Assembly: GCA_011389655.1 (NCBI GenBank)
Contig: JAABTX010000031.1
Coordinates: 1 to 33,860, forward strand
DNA from: Thioalkalivibrio sp.
GTDB taxonomy: Bacteria > Pseudomonadota > Gammaproteobacteria > Ectothiorhodospirales > Ectothiorhodospiraceae
Length of the DNA: 33,860 bases
Reading direction: 5' to 3'
Shown piece by piece: positions 32,801 to 33,860 of this stretch. Position 1 is the stretch's first letter. Each line of letters opens with the position of its first letter. The notes under the pieces are model-generated. The model searched no databases. It was given only the letters and a program-made list of their open reading frames with translations, and was not told the DNA's origin. The translations under genes and the position numbers were made by a program.

Positions 32801-33860
32801 GCTTCATCGCGCTGGCGGGCATCATCGTCCGGAACTCGATTCTGCTGGTGGATTTCGCCCGCCATGCAGTAGCCGAGGGTCAGGACGTGATGCAGGCCAT
32901 GATCAATGCCTGCCAGGCGCGGACGCGACCGATCCTGATCACCGCGTTCGCGCTGCTTGCCGGTTCCAGCGTGATTCTGTTCGACCCGATCTTCCAGGGG
33001 ATGGCCATCTCCCTGATGTTCGGAACGGTCGTGGCCACGCTGCTGACCCTGCTGGTGATCCCGCTCGGTGCGATCAGTGCCCGGAAGATCCTGGAGGCGG
33101 ACGCCGCCGCCGCTCACGGCTCCGGGCCGGACAATGATGGCGGCAATGGCGGTGCTGGCGGCACGATCGCGGCGATGGGACCCGAGGGCTCGGCCGAGGC
33201 GGGCCCCGGTCAGGAGACGGGACGGCGCCGCACGATGACGAGCCCGGACGGGGGACCCGTGATGAAGACACTCGGGTTCATCGGGCTCTACCTGAGGTCG
33301 CTCGCCGAGGCCTTCATGGAAGGAGTCATGCAGTTCCTGCGGGCCATTGCGCGCCTGATTCTCCGGCTCGCGGGCAGTGGATCGAAGGGTGGCCCCCCCG
33401 GGCCCGGCACGGGCGGCGGTGGTGGGGCCGGAACGGGGTCCGGCAGCGGGCCGCGATCTCCGGAGGGGCCGGGCCCTTCGCCGGGTTCAGGTGAGCGCCC
33501 GGATCATGCCCGAGCCCCCGGAGCCCGCCGCACTTCCGGCGGACCGGAGGAATCGGCCACAGCACCACCCTCAAGGCCGACGGCGGTGGCTAAGGCACCA
33601 GCTGGAGAACCCGCGCCACCCGGGCCCGAAACCCCTGGCACCGACCGCGCGGCGAAGGCGGCTCCGGCGACATCCGAGACGACGGGGGCCGACGAGGCGT
33701 CCGCTTCGACGGGTGATGCGGGCGAACCGGCGGTGAAGCCGGAGCCGGCGCGAGCCGGAACCGGTAAGATGGCCGGAACCGGTAAGATGGCCGGAGCCGG
33801 CAAGAGCGCCGGAGCCGGCAAGACGGCTGGAGGCAGGAAGGCGACCAGGCGGCCGGCCCG
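29863..33860 (+). CDS. RND efflux permease with long C-terminal tail (runs off the right edge)
   Basis: At least 1332 residues, open to the window end. The first roughly 1085 residues form a standard HAE1/AcrB-like proton-driven transporter: first helix after PLSPLLLIATLAIGILGVI, porter segments, and the proton-relay pair D433-D434 in ILVDDAIVVVEN. Further helices include VLVFIFLGLRAALVVLIVI and, at the end, GTVVATLLTLLVIPLG. The start ATG 29863 follows AAGAG. After the last helix the same frame continues through Gly/Asp-rich sequence, an amphipathic segment at about 1134-1170 (MKTLGFIGLYLRSL...), then Pro/Gly/Ala-rich sequence ending in lysine repeats. AcrB-like proteins usually end near 1050, so the tail is unusual. 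RND C-termini face the cytoplasm. The substrate is unknown. Confidence 0.93.
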   Translation, partial: MSEQKNEHVAGGEETERDLGLAGRMAQSFIHSPLSPLLLIATLAIGILGVIITPRQEDPQISVPMVDIFVSFPGVPSEQVASLVARPLERLMSEISGVDNVYSVSHRGESMVTVQFDVGEEMESSIVKVHDKLMSNRDLMPPGVSEPMVKPKGVDDVPVVTLTLWSHEVDDAMLRQIALDSLQYLNEVPNTSQSFVVSGREEKVRIEVSPERLTGNNVTMDQIAGAVQAANAERTAGTIEVGSNSTPIYTGAFLRDSEDIGRLLVTVAGGRPVYVRDVADVIYGPGEIERFVRHYTGVAGEEPDAAPEGASAVTIAIAKKEGSNGVSVANGILERLELLKGQVIPDNVEVSVTRNYGDTANAKVNELMFKLFIATAAVTVLVFIFLGLRAALVVLIVIPVVLLFTIFSAWLMGYTIDRVSLFALIFAIGILVDDAIVVVENIYRRWLMKRGIDTETTVDAVAEVGNPTILATFTVIAALLPMGFVSGMMGPYMQPIPALGSVAMLFSLVAAFLFTPWLAWRLRPSMGYLQRAEEKEHRQNEMMGRLFAKAIPGLVQNRTYGWSFLIGIVVVFFLTVLLFFTKDVSVKMLPLDNKPEFNVVIDFPEGTALPETGTLMHELALVLREMPEVTAVQGYVGTASPFNFNGLVRHYYLRQQPWQADIQVQLVDKGDRERTSHQIAIEAREVLTPLAHAAGARIQVVEMPPGPPVLQSVVAEIYGPDANVRRQVALDMEDMFRNAPHLDDVDSFLQTPYDVWHFNVDRDKALRRGVTVDAVNRTLETAVGGQVLGDVKTRSLVEPHLIEMHLPMHVRSDVERLLVLPVPSSGGGSVSLSELGAFVRVPQDEPIYHKNLRPLEYVTAETVGRLAAPIYGMLEVEQQLEDYRLPIGGELESHWVGPPPNDGSVAFEWAGEWTVTYETFRDMGIAFAIALVLIYMLVVWEFGNFVLPAIVMAPIPLTLIGIIPGHWVLGAEFTATSMIGFIALAGIIVRNSILLVDFARHAVAEGQDVMQAMINACQARTRPILITAFALLAGSSVILFDPIFQGMAISLMFGTVVATLLTLLVIPLGAISARKILEADAAAAHGSGPDNDGGNGGAGGTIAAMGPEGSAEAGPGQETGRRRTMTSPDGGPVMKTLGFIGLYLRSLAEAFMEGVMQFLRAIARLILRLAGSGSKGGPPGPGTGGGGGAGTGSGSGPRSPEGPGPSPGSGERPDHARAPGARRTSGGPEESATAPPSRPTAVAKAPAGEPAPPGPETPGTDRAAKAAPATSETTGADEASASTGDAGEPAVKPEPARAGTGKMAGTGKMAGAGKSAGAGKTAGGRKATRRPA
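33754..33843 (+). repeat. Tandem 18-base repeat coding AGxGKx in the permease tail
   Basis: Four in-frame 18-base units (33754-33771, 33772-33789, 33790-33807, 33808-33825) encode AGTGKM, AGTGKM, AGAGKS and AGAGKT; the first two are identical at the DNA level. A degenerate fifth unit encodes AGGRKA. The array may continue past the window end. Such repeats often change copy number. Confidence 0.8.

Noticed and set aside
29647-33117. Minus-strand frame of 1156 codons opposite the RND permease
   Set aside because: It is an antisense shadow, rich in H, D, R and Q without domains, whereas the plus frame gives a full RND transporter.

Overview
The window is a high-GC gammaproteobacterial chromosome segment made almost entirely of housekeeping genes. 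The strongest clue is conserved gene order: surE, pcm, a yqaA-type membrane gene, nlpD and rpoS run in sequence, alaC-hom-thrC sit together, and dinG/yoaA is followed by tsaB and truD. Codon choice and protein style fit Chromatiales/Ectothiorhodospiraceae-type bacteria such as Thioalkalivibrio. That placement is an inference from resemblance and was not tested by a search. I see no tRNA, rRNA, CRISPR array, transposase, phage gene or plasmid origin.

Layout. 1-550 (minus): two small membrane proteins of unknown function, the first cut by the window edge. 551-1120: a long non-coding stretch with one strong inverted repeat. 1121-2323 (plus): a histone-deacetylase/AcuC-like amidohydrolase. 2364-4727 (minus): class I fumarase and a zinc nucleoside deaminase, separated by a REP-like hairpin. 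5027-6373 (plus): orphan ParA ATPase and MogA. 6407-9525 (minus): two exported proteins and a kinase/P-loop fusion. 9631-16201 (plus): a chain with overlapping or nearly overlapping starts holding mrcB (PBP1b), a TPR lipoprotein that is probably its LpoP-type activator, a DinG/YoaA helicase with a TTG start, tsaB and truD. 16232-18350 (minus): a short LOV blue-light photoreceptor, a monoheme DUF3365 protein and an Smr-domain protein. 18488-22334 (plus): surE-pcm-yqaA-nlpD-rpoS. 22343-22717 (minus): a Mth938/DUF498 protein. 22881-26650 (plus): alaC-hom-thrC, an alanine/threonine biosynthesis unit. 26713-28077 (minus): a PAS-AAA-Fis regulator divergent from an RND efflux pair (28431 to the right edge).

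How the genes work together. The mrcB-lipoprotein pair serves peptidoglycan synthesis, and NlpD serves daughter-cell separation. TsaB and TruD modify tRNA. RpoS, SurE and Pcm serve stationary-phase survival and repair. Hom and ThrC carry aspartate semialdehyde to threonine. The regulator at 26713-28077 is well placed to control the neighbouring pump.

I did not find a clearly new multi-gene system. The observations most worth following are: the LOV protein and the residues that predict its photocycle speed; the bEBP-like regulator with altered GAFTGA, Walker B and arginine-finger positions, next to a cluster of four TTGCAA sites; the RND permease whose reading frame continues into a long low-complexity, lysine-repeat tail; a Cys-rich insertion in threonine synthase; and the minus-strand LOV-heme-Smr block that splits the usual truD-surE neighbourhood.
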